A DNA stretch of 44,124 nucleotides from Acidimicrobiia bacterium (GCA_003235475.1 QJWC01000103.1:1-44124), one strand, 5' to 3'; numbered from the stretch's first letter, positions 30,132 to 40,215 are shown. A program made the numbers and translations. Notes: generated from the sequence alone by a model not told the origin.

Positions 30132-32837
30132 ATACAGGATCGCCCCATCTACCTGGACGGCTTCACCCATCAGCTGACCGATCTGGACCCGACAGAGACG
30201 CGAGAGTGGCTCGACGCGTTCGACCAGATCGTGGAGGTCGATGGGGGGAACCGCGCGCGCTATTTGATGGCTCGCCTCATGGAGCGGGCACGACAGCACA
30301 GCATCGGTGTCCCTGGTTCGGTATCCACCCCGTACATCAACACGATACCTCCAGAGGCCGAGGTGCCGTTTCCCGGAGACGAGTATCTCGAGCGGCGGAT
30401 CCGTCGGTTCGTCCGGTGGAATGCCGCGGCCATGGTGATTCGGGCGAACCAGCACGCGGACGGCATTGGCGGGCACCTCTCGACCTTCGCATCGTCGGCG
30501 CTGCTCTACGAGATCGGTTTCAACCACTTCTTCCGCGGCAAGGCCGATGGAACCCCGGGGGACCACGTGTATTTCCAGGGCCACGCCGCACCAGGCATCT
30601 ACGCGCGCGCTTTCCTCGAGGGGCGACTTTCGGAGGCCGACCTCGATCGGTTCCGGAGGGAGATCGGCGAGCCCGGATTGTCGAGCTATCCGCACCCCCG
30701 GCTCATGCCAGATTTCTGGGAGTACCCGACGGTGTCAATGGGACTCGGGCCCATCAACTCGATCTACCACGCCCAGTTCCTGCGCTACCTCGAGAATCGG
30801 GGGATAGACGACACGAGCGGTTCACGCGTGTGGTGCTTTCTCGGCGACGGGGAGACCGACGAGCCGGAGACGCTCGGATCCATCTCCCTTGCAGGTCGCG
30901 AGAAGCTCGACAACCTCGTGTGGGTGGTGAACGCGAACCTTCAGCGGCTCGATGGGCCCGTCCGCGGCAACGGGAAGATCATCCAGGAGCTCGAAGCGAT
31001 GTTCCGCGGCGCGGGATGGAACGTCATCAAGGTGATCTGGGGCTCTGACTGGGATGCGCTCCTCGAGCGCGACCGGGACGGGTCCCTCGTCAACAAGATG
31101 AACGCAACGGTCGACGGCGAGTACCAGCGGTTCAAGGCCGAGTCTGGTGCATACGTCAGGGAGCACTTCTTCGGACCCGAGCCGGCTCTTCAAGCCCTGG
31201 TTGCCGACATGTCGGATGACGAGATCTGGGATCTGCGACGTGGGGGGCTCGACTATCGCAAGGTCTACGCCGCATACGCCTCTGCCGTGCAATTGCGCGG
31301 CGCTCCCACCGTGGTGCTGGCCAAGACGATCAAGGGCTGGACACTCGGCCCGGACATCGCGGGCAAGAACGCGACGCACTCCATCAAGAAGCTCACCGGC
31401 GCGCAGCTCAACGACCTTCGAGACCGGCTCCACCTCCACGACGACATCTCGGACGAGTCCCTCGCGTCGGGCGAACCACCGTACCTGCGCTTCGAGGAGG
31501 GCTCCCCCGAGCACAACTACATCGTCGAACGGGCCCGAGCGATGGGTGGGCCCCTCCCGAGCCGCGGCCTTCCAACGAGGCTCCCCATCGAACTCCCGGA
31601 CGGCGCGGTGTTCTCTGAGTTCAACGCAGGGTCGGGAACAGTCGAGGTGTCCACGACAGGAGCCTTCACCCGGTTGCTCCGCGGCCTGACCCGCGACCCG
31701 AACGTCGGCGAAAGGATCGTCCCGATCATCCCCGACGAGGGGCGGACGTTCGGTATGGATGCGCTCTTCAAGGAGATCGGCATCTACGCACCCGAAGGGC
31801 AGCTCTACGAGCCGGTCGATCACCACCTGATCCTCTCGTACAAGGAGTCGATCGATGGGCAGATCCTCGAGCAGGGCATTACCGAGGCGGGAGCGACGGC
31901 GAGCTGGATAGCCGCAGCGACCTCGTACGCGACGCTCGGCGTCCCGATGATCCCCTTCTACGCCTTCTATTCGATGTTCGGCTTCCAGCGAGTCGGAGAC
32001 GCGCTTTGGGGTGCATCGGATGCCGGTGCCCGAGGTTTCCTGCTCGGGGCGACGGCAGGTCGCACCACGCTCGCGGGCGAGGGATTGCAGCATCAGGACG
32101 GGCACAGCCATGTGCTGGCTTCGACGATTCCAGCGTGTGAGGCGTATGACCCCGCTTTCGCGTACGAGATGGCAACGATCATCAAGCGCGGGATCGAGCG
32201 CATGTACGGCGACATGGACGACGTCTTCTACTACCTGACGCTGTACAACGAGCCGTACGTGCAACCACCGATGCGCGACGGTGCCGAGGACGGCATCATC
32301 GACGGCCTCTACAAGTTCGCGGAGGCTCCTGAGGGTCTGGAGCACAGTGCCACGATCCTGTTCTCGGGGCCCTCACACGCCGCGGCCCGAACCGCGCAGG
32401 CCGAACTTGCCGAGCACTTTGGCGTCGGAGCTGAACTGTGGAGCGCAACGTCCTACAAGAAGCTGCGCGAGGAAGCGATGGCGGTGGAACGCTGGAATCG
32501 GCTCCACCCCGGAAGCGACAGGCGGATTCCCCTGGTGGAGCGGCTCCTGGAGTCGTCACCCGGGCCGATCGTTGCCGTGACCGACTACATGAAGGCGGTC
32601 CCAGACCAGGTCGCCCCGTATCTGCGGCGGCCTTTCACCACACTCGGAACAGACGGATACGGGAGAAGCGACACGAGGGACTCGCTCCGGTCGTTCTTCG
32701 AGGTGGACGCCCGCCACGTCGTTGTCGCGATGCTTGCGTCGCTCGCTGCGACTGGCGACATCGGTCCTGATGTCGTCGCGTCTGCGATTGCGCGTTACGA
32801 AATAGATCCCGATGCGTCTCCGCCGTGGAGTATGTAG
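30132..32837 (+). CDS. aceE: Pyruvate dehydrogenase E1 component, homodimeric type
   Basis: 901 residues if begun at 30132. It matches AceE throughout: DLDPTETREWLDAFDQIV, STPYINTIP, WNAAAMVIRAN, LSSYPHPRLMPDFWEYPTVS, the ThDP motif FLGDGETDEPET with VNANLQRLDGPV, GMDALFKEIGIY and FGFQRVGDALWGAS. It decarboxylates pyruvate and acetylates the lipoyl domain of E2; E2 and E3 genes are not in the window. The first ATG/GTG/TTG in frame (GTG 30231) would remove about 30 residues that align with AceE. An in-frame TGA lies at 30114. The only well-placed start is ATA at 30132, 6 nt after GGAGAG. Non-standard initiation or a point mutation is possible. Confidence 0.9.
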   Translation: MQDRPIYLDGFTHQLTDLDPTETREWLDAFDQIVEVDGGNRARYLMARLMERARQHSIGVPGSVSTPYINTIPPEAEVPFPGDEYLERRIRRFVRWNAAAMVIRANQHADGIGGHLSTFASSALLYEIGFNHFFRGKADGTPGDHVYFQGHAAPGIYARAFLEGRLSEADLDRFRREIGEPGLSSYPHPRLMPDFWEYPTVSMGLGPINSIYHAQFLRYLENRGIDDTSGSRVWCFLGDGETDEPETLGSISLAGREKLDNLVWVVNANLQRLDGPVRGNGKIIQELEAMFRGAGWNVIKVIWGSDWDALLERDRDGSLVNKMNATVDGEYQRFKAESGAYVREHFFGPEPALQALVADMSDDEIWDLRRGGLDYRKVYAAYASAVQLRGAPTVVLAKTIKGWTLGPDIAGKNATHSIKKLTGAQLNDLRDRLHLHDDISDESLASGEPPYLRFEEGSPEHNYIVERARAMGGPLPSRGLPTRLPIELPDGAVFSEFNAGSGTVEVSTTGAFTRLLRGLTRDPNVGERIVPIIPDEGRTFGMDALFKEIGIYAPEGQLYEPVDHHLILSYKESIDGQILEQGITEAGATASWIAAATSYATLGVPMIPFYAFYSMFGFQRVGDALWGASDAGARGFLLGATAGRTTLAGEGLQHQDGHSHVLASTIPACEAYDPAFAYEMATIIKRGIERMYGDMDDVFYYLTLYNEPYVQPPMRDGAEDGIIDGLYKFAEAPEGLEHSATILFSGPSHAAARTAQAELAEHFGVGAELWSATSYKKLREEAMAVERWNRLHPGSDRRIPLVERLLESSPGPIVAVTDYMKAVPDQVAPYLRRPFTTLGTDGYGRSDTRDSLRSFFEVDARHVVVAMLASLAATGDIGPDVVASAIARYEIDPDASPPWSM

Positions 32838-32885
32838 GCGCGCTCTCCGACGCCACATACAAGAGGATCTTCACTTCTTCTCATT

Positions 32886-32911
32886 CGCAGCCACACCCGA
32901 CGTGGCTCTGC
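32886..32911. terminator. Hairpin between convergent aceE and DUF2252 genes
   Basis: CGCAGCCAC and GTGGCTCTGCG pair with a two-base bulge around loop ACCCGAC. Suitable as a bidirectional terminator. No U-tract. Confidence 0.4.
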
Positions 32912-32917
32912 GAGGAT

Positions 32918-34270
32918 CTACGGATGCGCGGGGATCTCGTTGTCTTCGACTGCGGCCGTGAACTCGCGGTAGTCGAGCTCGTTCTGCGCCGCGTATCGGA
33001 CAGCAAAGTCCCCGATCGCTCGATCGAATGTGTCGCCCTTCCCCAAGTACTCGGCGACTTGCTGCACGTCGGTCGAGCGGGCGTGTGACCTTGCGAGGGT
33101 CCGCCCACAAAGCTCGGCGTACAGACGGAGTTGATGTCGATTCATGTCCTCGACTTCAGGAGATCCCTTCATGTCCCTGAGCTGACGCCAGTAGTAGTCG
33201 TGTCCTGACGATTCAGCCGAGGTCCACCCGAGGAAGCTGTCCGAGGCGGCCTGCATCAGACGCTGGCCCTCGACGACCCGTTGCCCCGAGCTTGCGTACT
33301 GACTTGGCGCGAGATGATCCTCGAGAACTGATCGAGTGGCCTCCTTGATCTGGAGAAAGAGGGGGTCTTCGAAGGTTCGACCCCTGAACAGCACGATGAA
33401 GCAGCGGGTTCCGACGCTGCCGACACCGACGACCTTCACGGCGAAGTCGACGAACTGGAATCTCTGAAGCAACACGCGCATGTGATCGGGCATGGATGCG
33501 AGATAGCCCTCAAAGGCTCGATGCAAGTCTGCTTCGAGGGTTTCGGGGTCGGCAGACTGTGCGATCTCCCGTAGCGGCACGATCAGCGGAGGCTTGGACG
33601 CGATCCGGTAGCCGTCGGGTGTGCGCTCAGCCAGCTTGCCGAGGGCATGACGACTGTCTCGCCTGCGCGCCTTGACCAGCAAGCCCTTTGTTGCCTTCCG
33701 TTCCTTCTTGGTCAGGTCGTCCTTGAAGACCCGCCAGAGGTTCGAGTCGTCAACGCGTCGGTACCAGACATCCAGATAGCCCAAGCCCGACATCTCCCGC
33801 ATTCCCCTCCGGTAGGCGGCGCTGGCTTCGGTTGCGAGCTCGCGACCATCGACCTCCACGAGCCCGTTGTTTGCAGCGGCGATCGCGAAACTGGTCGCGA
33901 GGCGCTTCACATCCCACTCCCATGGACCTCGGAGCGTCTCATCGAAGTCGTTCAGGTCGAAGACCAACGCACGATCGGGTGCCCCGTAGAAGCCGAAGTT
34001 CGACAGATGTGCATCGCCACAGATCTGCGCATCGATGCCGGTGACCGGGCTGTTCGCGAGATCGAGGGCCATCAACTTCGCTGCACCTCGGAAGAAGGTG
34101 AACGGTGACTCGGCCATCCGCCAGTGTCGGATCGGTACGAGCCAGTCCAAGCGGTCGCCGTTCTGGCTCGTAATCACATCAACCGCGGACGGGCGGCCCT
34201 CGGCATTTGACCAATCCGCGTGTCTCGTCCGGGGAACGGACTTTCGAAGAGATCTGCCAGACAAACGCAC
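32918..34270 (-). CDS. DUF2252 family protein
   Basis: 450 residues, full length for DUF2252. It has FRGAAKLMALDLA, ICGDAHLSNFGFYG followed by VFDLNDFDETLRGPWEWD (resembling the catalytic and metal-binding loops of APH-like kinases), CDVKRLATS-like and GVGSVGTRCFIVLF. It ends with TLARSHARSTD and DFAVRYAAQNELDY. DUF2252 proteins are widespread in Actinobacteria; kinase-like activity is suspected from fold similarity but unproven. GTG start with a weak ribosome site. It converges with aceE and diverges from the hydrolase gene at 34387. Confidence 0.85.
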   Translation of the reverse strand: MRLSGRSLRKSVPRTRHADWSNAEGRPSAVDVITSQNGDRLDWLVPIRHWRMAESPFTFFRGAAKLMALDLANSPVTGIDAQICGDAHLSNFGFYGAPDRALVFDLNDFDETLRGPWEWDVKRLATSFAIAAANNGLVEVDGRELATEASAAYRRGMREMSGLGYLDVWYRRVDDSNLWRVFKDDLTKKERKATKGLLVKARRRDSRHALGKLAERTPDGYRIASKPPLIVPLREIAQSADPETLEADLHRAFEGYLASMPDHMRVLLQRFQFVDFAVKVVGVGSVGTRCFIVLFRGRTFEDPLFLQIKEATRSVLEDHLAPSQYASSGQRVVEGQRLMQAASDSFLGWTSAESSGHDYYWRQLRDMKGSPEVEDMNRHQLRLYAELCGRTLARSHARSTDVQQVAEYLGKGDTFDRAIGDFAVRYAAQNELDYREFTAAVEDNEIPAHP

Positions 34271-34373
34271 CTCACGTGGCGGGTGTCACCAGTCTCGCCG
34301 TCGTGGCCGCGTAGCGTGGCGGTGTGCGTGTCGCACTGCGCGAGCGCCTCCTCGCTCACCGCTGCGTCGCTCA

Positions 34374-34379
34374 TAACCT
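34374..34379 (+). promoter_or_regulatory. Putative -10 element (TAACCT) of hydrolase gene
   Basis: TANNNT hexamer ending 7 nt before ATG 34387, consistent with the leaderless pattern elsewhere in the window. Confidence 0.3.
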
Positions 34380-34386
34380 CGGAGCG

Positions 34387-35286
34387 ATGCTGGCAGTATT
34401 CAAGAAGCCATACGCCTACGCAGGAGCTGCTGCCGTGCTGGCAGTCGGGTGGGCCCTCGCGACGGGGGGCGCCGCGATCCTCCATGGGCACGTCACGTAT
34501 TGGGTCGTCTATGGGCTAGGTCTTGCGGTCGGAATAGCCGCAATCGTGCTCGCTTTCCGGTGGTCTCGACGCCCCCCGCGCGTCGCTTGGTCGATCGCTG
34601 GCACGGTATCTCTGCTCCTGGTAGGTGGCATCTTGTGGTGGCTTCGTCCGTACGTCGCCACGAGCGTTGCCCTCGACGCGTTGGAGTCCGACGCCCGCGT
34701 CGAAGTCCATTCGACCCATACGGCGATCACGATGATGCCAATCACGAAAGATGGAGTCGGCTTGATCTTCTTGCCGGGCGCGAAGGTCGACGCGCGCGCG
34801 TACGGGCGAATCCTCCGCCCGCTTGCCGAAGCGGGGCACATCGTTGTGATCGTGAAAGAGCCGCTCGGTGTCGCGTTCCTCGCGTCGGCTGCAGCGCCGA
34901 GATGGGCGGCCGCACATCCCGAGATCGAGACGTGGGTTGTCGCTGGCCACTCCCTTGGCGGCGTGGTTGCCGCCCAGAATGCCGCAGAACCCAACGACAT
35001 CGACGGTCTCGTCCTGTGGGCATCCTTCCCGGCCAACGACCTCTCGGCACAATCGCTGTCGGCCATCTCGGTGTTCGGCACGAACGACGGGTTGACCACG
35101 CCAGATCGGATCGCCACGTCCCGATCAGACCTTCCCCCGGACACGCAGTTTGTTGCGATCGACGGTGCCATCCACGCTTACTTCGGCGACTACGGCGCCC
35201 AATCAGGTGATGGCACTCCGTCCACGTCGCGAGAGGAAGCACAGGCAGAGATCATTTCAGTCACGCTGAGCTTCCTCGATCGGTGA
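34387..35286 (+). CDS. Membrane-anchored alpha/beta hydrolase
   Basis: 299 residues. Three N-terminal membrane helices (AYAGAAAVLAVGWALATGG; WVVYGLGLAVGIAAIVLAF; VAWSIAGTVSLLLVGGILWW) are followed by an extracytoplasmic hydrolase domain. The domain contains VGLIFLPGAKVDARAYGRIL, the nucleophile motif VAGHSLGGVVA (Ser), a late Asp in FGTNDGLT and His in DGAIHAYFGDYG, giving a complete catalytic triad. The fold resembles the abhydrolase group that includes dienelactone hydrolases. Substrate unknown. ATG 34387 is favoured over GTG 34324, whose extra residues (RVALRERLLAHRC) look non-coding. Confidence 0.78.
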   Translation: MLAVFKKPYAYAGAAAVLAVGWALATGGAAILHGHVTYWVVYGLGLAVGIAAIVLAFRWSRRPPRVAWSIAGTVSLLLVGGILWWLRPYVATSVALDALESDARVEVHSTHTAITMMPITKDGVGLIFLPGAKVDARAYGRILRPLAEAGHIVVIVKEPLGVAFLASAAAPRWAAAHPEIETWVVAGHSLGGVVAAQNAAEPNDIDGLVLWASFPANDLSAQSLSAISVFGTNDGLTTPDRIATSRSDLPPDTQFVAIDGAIHAYFGDYGAQSGDGTPSTSREEAQAEIISVTLSFLDR

Positions 35287-35691
35287 CCTCCGGGAGCGAA
35301 ATGTGGCGACTCCGGCACAGTGTGATTCCTTCGGTCTTCCGATCGGTCGGATGGCCACCAAGCCGTGAGAAGCGGAGTTACGGTCGAGCCGACAGCTCAG
35401 CGATGAACGAGTGCGTGCGGACATGAATCGTGTCGGATGCTGGTCACTTCTGAAGGCGAATCCTGGTGGCAGAGTCGTCGCTGCCCTCGTAGCGTGAGAC
35501 CATGGATCCGTGTCCTCGACCATGGTGGGTGTGCAGCCGAACAGCCCCCATCGTGGGTGGACGGGTCCGCCATTCGTCCGGGATCCGACTGACGCCACGC
35601 CGCCATGCGAGCGCGTCGGTGACCGCTCTTCGACAGCATCGGCATCGTCGTTCGCCCACGGACGGCGGGATCTGAAGGCGAGGATGACGGT
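35287..35691. other. 405-bp region without a recognisable gene
   Basis: Open frames on both strands are broken and compositionally unlike the flanking genes. No tRNA, repeat or strong hairpin was found. It presumably holds the promoter of the SulP gene. Confidence 0.5.
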
Positions 35692-37377
35692 GTGAACGCC
35701 ATTCGCAGGTGGCTGACGTCGCTGTACGATCGATCCACGGTCCGCCAGGACACGGTTGCCGGTCTGGTTCTCGGAGTCGAGTCGGTTCCTGACGGACTTG
35801 CCGGGGGGCTTCTCGCCGGTGTGAACCCGGTCTACGGCCTCTACGCGTACATCGTGGGCACCGCGACCGGCGCATTGTTCACCGGCGCAACCTTCATGGC
35901 GGTGCAGGCGACCGGGGCGATGGCAATCGTGGTCGCTGACGTCGGTGCAGTCCAGTTGTCGGACGACCCCAATCGCGCCCTGTTCACGCTCGCGATGCTG
36001 ACCGGCGTGGTGATGCTTGTTGCTGGGTTCTTCAAGCTCGGCAAACTTCTTCGGTGGGTGTCGCGGTCGGTCATGGTTGGCTTCATCAATGCGGTGGGTG
36101 TGAACATCATCCTCGGGCAGCTCGACGCGTTCAGTGGATATGACTCGCTGGGATCGAACCGCATCGCCCGAGCTGTCGACCTGCTCTTCCACCTTGGTCA
36201 ATCCCATCTGCCAACACTGGCGATCGGCACGATCACGATTGTCCTCATCGTGGTGCTCGAGCGCACACGACTGAAAGCACTCGGCATGGTGATCGCGATC
36301 CTCCTGACGTCGACTGTCGTCACGGTGCTCGATCTCGACGTGGCGCTGCTGCGTGGCATCACGGAGGTACCCGGATCGCTTCCACTCCCGACCCTTCCGG
36401 ATCTCAGCCTCTCTTTCCCACTTCTTCTCCCGGCAATCGCCTTGGCCTTCGTCGGGCTCGTGCAGGGGGCCGGGATTTCTTCCGCACTGCCGAATCCCGA
36501 TGGCACATACGCCGACCCTTCACAGGATTTCGTTGGTCAGGGCGCGGCCAACATTGCTTCAGGGCTCTTTTCGGGTATGCCCGTTGGGGGTTCGATGTCC
36601 GCGAGCTCCCTCGTGAAGACAGCCGGTGCAGGCTCCAAACTGGCTCTCGTCATTGCGAGCAGTGTGATGGTCGTGGCGGTGTTGGCGTTCAACGAGGCGA
36701 TCGGGTACCTCGCGATGCCAGCACTTGCTGGATTGCTCATGCTGGTGGGCTATCGAACCGTCAAACCTCGCGAACTTCGAGCTGTTGCGAAGACCGGCAC
36801 CACACAGGCGACGGCGATGGCGGTGACCTTCGTGCTGACGATGATCATCCCCCTGCAGAATGCCGTGCTCGTCGGAATAGGCATCTCGCTGATCCTCTAT
36901 GTGATCAAGCAGTCCAACCGGATGGTTCTGCGACGATGGGAGTTCGACGAACACACTGGCGCGACTCGTGAGACCGACCCGCCTGCCTATGTAGGCGACT
37001 CTGAGGTCATCGTGCTCCAGCCGTATGGCAGCGTCTTCTTTGCGACCGTGCCTGCTTTCGAGGAGTTGCTTCCGGGCGTCGGCGCGCGGTCGCGGAACTC
37101 TGTCGTCATCATCCGCTTGCGTGGCCTGAGCGATCCGGGTGCGACTTTCATGCAGGTGATGGAGCGCTATGCCCAAAGGCTCCGCGATGCGTCGTGTCGA
37201 TTGGTCATCACGTATGCGGATCAGAACGTTCGCAGCCAACTGGAGGCGTCGGGAGCACTTCGCGTGATGGGGGACGACGCGCTCTATCGATCTGACGAGT
37301 GGTTGGGTTCGACTATCCGGAAGGCCGTGTCAGATGCCGAACGATGGGTTGCACGATCGGGAGCGGATGAGACGTGA
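35692..37377 (+). CDS. SulP-family anion transporter with STAS domain
   Basis: 561 residues. The membrane part (about 20-415) has DTVAGLVLGVESVPDGLAGG and GVNPVYGLYAYIVGTATGAL, with a family-typical SGMPVGGSMSASSLVKTAGA segment. A C-terminal cytoplasmic STAS domain (about 435-545) includes VIVLQPYGSVFFATVPAFEE and VVIIRLRGLSDPGATF. SulP proteins carry sulfate, bicarbonate or dicarboxylates; the substrate cannot be read here. Start GTG, with GGCGAGG at fair spacing. The next gene downstream, 187 bp away, is unrelated by family. Confidence 0.87.
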   Translation: MNAIRRWLTSLYDRSTVRQDTVAGLVLGVESVPDGLAGGLLAGVNPVYGLYAYIVGTATGALFTGATFMAVQATGAMAIVVADVGAVQLSDDPNRALFTLAMLTGVVMLVAGFFKLGKLLRWVSRSVMVGFINAVGVNIILGQLDAFSGYDSLGSNRIARAVDLLFHLGQSHLPTLAIGTITIVLIVVLERTRLKALGMVIAILLTSTVVTVLDLDVALLRGITEVPGSLPLPTLPDLSLSFPLLLPAIALAFVGLVQGAGISSALPNPDGTYADPSQDFVGQGAANIASGLFSGMPVGGSMSASSLVKTAGAGSKLALVIASSVMVVAVLAFNEAIGYLAMPALAGLLMLVGYRTVKPRELRAVAKTGTTQATAMAVTFVLTMIIPLQNAVLVGIGISLILYVIKQSNRMVLRRWEFDEHTGATRETDPPAYVGDSEVIVLQPYGSVFFATVPAFEELLPGVGARSRNSVVIIRLRGLSDPGATFMQVMERYAQRLRDASCRLVITYADQNVRSQLEASGALRVMGDDALYRSDEWLGSTIRKAVSDAERWVARSGADET

Positions 37378-37564
37378 CCCCAATCTGTCTGCGTCACGAC
37401 CTTCCTGAGCGTTTCGATGATGCCGTGAGCGAGCCTGGCTACGACTTCAGCAGTGTCGCCCATGTGTTCGTGACGAACTCGAATCGTTGGTGCTGATCCG
37501 CTGAGCCTTCTGTGACATGATGGACGTAGGGATACGACGTACCGATGACGGTAGGAGGTCGACG

Positions 37565-38887
37565 ATGTCGAGGAGCGAGGAAAGCGGGCTGGTACTGGAG
37601 AGGATCGCGGAGGAGGCATACCTCTATCTGTTTCCCCTCGTCTTGATGGACGTGACACGTCGGGTCACGACCAGCCTTCCCGAAGGGGTGAAGCCGGGCT
37701 TCGGTCCAATGAACCTCTTCACGCACATGAGGGCCTTTCCCCCCGGCGACTTCAGGGAGGTCGTGCGTCCGAACTTCGACACCCTCTATTCCATCCTGTG
37801 GTTCGACCTCCGGTCCGAGCCCGTGGTGGTGTCGGTCCCGGACACGAACGGTCGGTACTACATGCTGCCGATGCTGGATATGTGGACCGATGTGTTCGCG
37901 GTGGTGGGGTCGAGAACGACCGGGACCGGCGAAGGGGCGTACGCGCTCGTCGGGCCGGGCTGGGAAGGCGATTTGCCTCTGGGTCTGAGCCGGATCGATT
38001 CCCCTACGCCGTTCGGATGGATCATTGGGAGAACACGAACCGATGGCGCCGCAGACTACCCCAACGTGCATCGAGTTCAAGATGGGTTCCGTGCGACGAC
38101 GCTGTCTCACTTCCCTGCGATTGTGGCGCCGGATGACCCTATTGATCCGGATGTGGACATGGGAAGGTCGCCGCTCGACCAGGTACTGTCGATGGACGCG
38201 GTCGAGTTCTTAGGCTACGCGGCCGAATTGATGAGACTGCATCCACCGCATGTCACCGACCAGCCGATCGTCGCCAGGATGAGGCGCCTCGGGGTGGAGA
38301 CGGGGGAGCCCTTCTCGCCACACGCGGGTCTCATAGATGTGATTCAGAGTGCTGCCAAGGCGGCGCAACAGCGGATGGTGGATGTCCAAGGGATGCTCTC
38401 ACCGGTCGTGAACGGATGGGCGATGCCGACCTTTGGAATGGGTGTCTATGGCACCGATTATCTCCGCCGTGCCACGGTCGCACGGATCGGCTTGGGAGCC
38501 AATCTTCCCGAGGACGCCATTTACCCGGTGCTGTACCACGACGAGACCGGTGCGGTCCCCGATGGAGCGAATCGATATGTGCTGCATTTCGATGCCGACG
38601 CCCTTCCGCCTGCAGATGCCTTCTGGTCGTTGACTATGTACGACGGCGATGGTTTCACGGTCCCCAACGGTCTTCACCGGTACGCACTCGGCGATCGCGA
38701 CCCGCTTGTGTACGGCGTTGACGGTTCACTCGACATCGTGATCCAACACAACGACCCCGGCGGCACCGAGACGCAGAACTGGCTCCCAGCGCCTCTGGGA
38801 CCGCTCGGTCTCACCTTGCGGCTCTACGGTCCGCGGCCCGAGGTATTGAACCGGGTTTGGGAGCCACCACCGTTGGTAGCGGCCTAG
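37565..38887 (+). CDS. DUF1254/DUF1214 protein
   Basis: 440 residues with two linked domains. The N-terminal DUF1254 part has IAEEAYLYLFPLVLMDVTRR, VVRPNFDTLYSILWFDL, VPDTNGRYYMLPMLDMWTDV and FGWIIGRTRTDGA. The C-terminal DUF1214 part has DADALPPADAFWSLTMYDGD, NGLHRYALGDRD and QNWLPAPLGPLGLTLRLYGP. The family is common in soil and marine bacteria; its biochemical role is not established. No signal peptide is visible. The start at ATG 37565 is fixed by a perfect TAGGAGG 7 nt upstream; the open frame reaches back to 37517. Confidence 0.87.
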   Translation: MSRSEESGLVLERIAEEAYLYLFPLVLMDVTRRVTTSLPEGVKPGFGPMNLFTHMRAFPPGDFREVVRPNFDTLYSILWFDLRSEPVVVSVPDTNGRYYMLPMLDMWTDVFAVVGSRTTGTGEGAYALVGPGWEGDLPLGLSRIDSPTPFGWIIGRTRTDGAADYPNVHRVQDGFRATTLSHFPAIVAPDDPIDPDVDMGRSPLDQVLSMDAVEFLGYAAELMRLHPPHVTDQPIVARMRRLGVETGEPFSPHAGLIDVIQSAAKAAQQRMVDVQGMLSPVVNGWAMPTFGMGVYGTDYLRRATVARIGLGANLPEDAIYPVLYHDETGAVPDGANRYVLHFDADALPPADAFWSLTMYDGDGFTVPNGLHRYALGDRDPLVYGVDGSLDIVIQHNDPGGTETQNWLPAPLGPLGLTLRLYGPRPEVLNRVWEPPPLVAA

Positions 38888-38979
38888 CGAGATCAGCGCT
38901 GGTAAAGGGGTGATCGCCGTGCCCTCATGCGACCAGCCGGATGGCCGCGTCCACCGCAAGCCGTTGCGGACCCATTGAC

Positions 38980-40215
38980 GTGACCACCTCTGGACTTGTG
39001 ACGCTTGCCCTCCTGGTCGTCGTATACGCCCTCCTTGTCAGGAAGATCGCGACCACGGCGCTCACGGGTCCGATTCTGTTCATGATCTTCGGGATCGTTG
39101 CGGGGCCACCGGGGCTCGACTGGATCGATGCGCAGTCGGGCGTGCACCTTGTGTCACTCACCTTGGAAGCAACGCTTGTGGTCGTCCTTTTCACCGACGC
39201 GTTCAACATCGATCCCGGACGGTTCCGAGACGCTGTTCGACTTCCTGTCCGCCTCCTCGGAATCGGCTTTCCACTCATGGTGGTTCTCGGCTGGGGGTTG
39301 TCGTACTGGATGTTTCCTCAGCTGGGGGCGGTGCCCGCGCTGCTTGTCGCAGTGATCCTCGCCCCGACTGATGCCGCCCTAGGGCAGGCTGTCATGACCA
39401 ATCCGCGGGTACCGACGCGTTTTCGCAACGCGCTCAACGTCGAGTCAGGACTCAACGATGGGCTTGCCCTCCCGATGTTCTTTGTCGTCCTCGCTGCTGC
39501 AAGCGACTCGGGCTACGGAGGAGGTGTCGCGCGAACGATCTTTATCCAGATCGGGATTGCAGTGCTGGTCGGAGTCGTGCTCGGAATCGGCGCGGGGCGA
39601 TTGGGAGTCGTGGCCGTTCGCAGGAACTGGACGAACCGCGTCTGGATGCAGATTGCCATGGTCTTCGTTGCGCTCGCTGCCTGGGGCACCGCGGACGGCC
39701 TGGCTGCAAGCGGGTTCATTGCCGCGTGGGTGGCCGGATTGTCGTGCGGGCTGGTGACGAGGAATCGGCTGGATGATCCGGTCGGGTTCGCTGACGATCT
39801 GGGGAACACCCTGACGTTGATCAGCTTCGCTCTGTTCGGCGCAGTCGCGGTGGGACCGCGTATGTCGCACCTCGCTGTTCGGACAATCGGCTATGCCCTG
39901 TTGAGCCTCTTCGTCGTTCGGATGGCATCGGTGATGGCGGCAACCGCGAGGGCTCGACTCAGTTGGGTCACCAGAAGCTTTCTCGGATGGTTCGGTCCTC
40001 GGGGCCTTGCATCAATCATCTTGGTGTTGGTCGTCGTGATGGAGGATCACATTCCGAGCACCGACCTGATCTCCGATCTCATGATCGCGACCGTCGGATT
40101 GAGCGTGGTGCTTCACGGTGCGACCGCTTGGTGGGCTTCGAATCGGTATGGCGATTGGGTCAGCGCACACCCGGATCAATCGGGTGCCGCGGGGTTGCCT
40201 CAGCCGGGGAGCTGA
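38980..40215 (+). CDS. CPA1-type sodium/proton antiporter
   Basis: 411 residues with about twelve membrane helices. Family features include LTGPILFMIFGIVAGPPGLD near the start, LFTDAFNIDP, LLVAVILAPTDAALGQAV (the PTD motif), RFRNALNVESGLNDGLALPM (ND pair for ion binding) and FLGWFGPRGLASIILVLV. It exchanges Na+ (or K+) for H+ and supports pH and ion homeostasis. The start is uncertain. GTG 38980 begins directly at the hydrophobic part; ATG 38941 would add 13 residues. It converges on the copper ATPase gene. Confidence 0.83.
   Translation: MTTSGLVTLALLVVVYALLVRKIATTALTGPILFMIFGIVAGPPGLDWIDAQSGVHLVSLTLEATLVVVLFTDAFNIDPGRFRDAVRLPVRLLGIGFPLMVVLGWGLSYWMFPQLGAVPALLVAVILAPTDAALGQAVMTNPRVPTRFRNALNVESGLNDGLALPMFFVVLAAASDSGYGGGVARTIFIQIGIAVLVGVVLGIGAGRLGVVAVRRNWTNRVWMQIAMVFVALAAWGTADGLAASGFIAAWVAGLSCGLVTRNRLDDPVGFADDLGNTLTLISFALFGAVAVGPRMSHLAVRTIGYALLSLFVVRMASVMAATARARLSWVTRSFLGWFGPRGLASIILVLVVVMEDHIPSTDLISDLMIATVGLSVVLHGATAWWASNRYGDWVSAHPDQSGAAGLPQPGS

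Noticed and set aside
30822-32345. 507-codon frame opposite aceE
   Set aside because: aceE matches its family along its whole length; the opposite frame has no family features.
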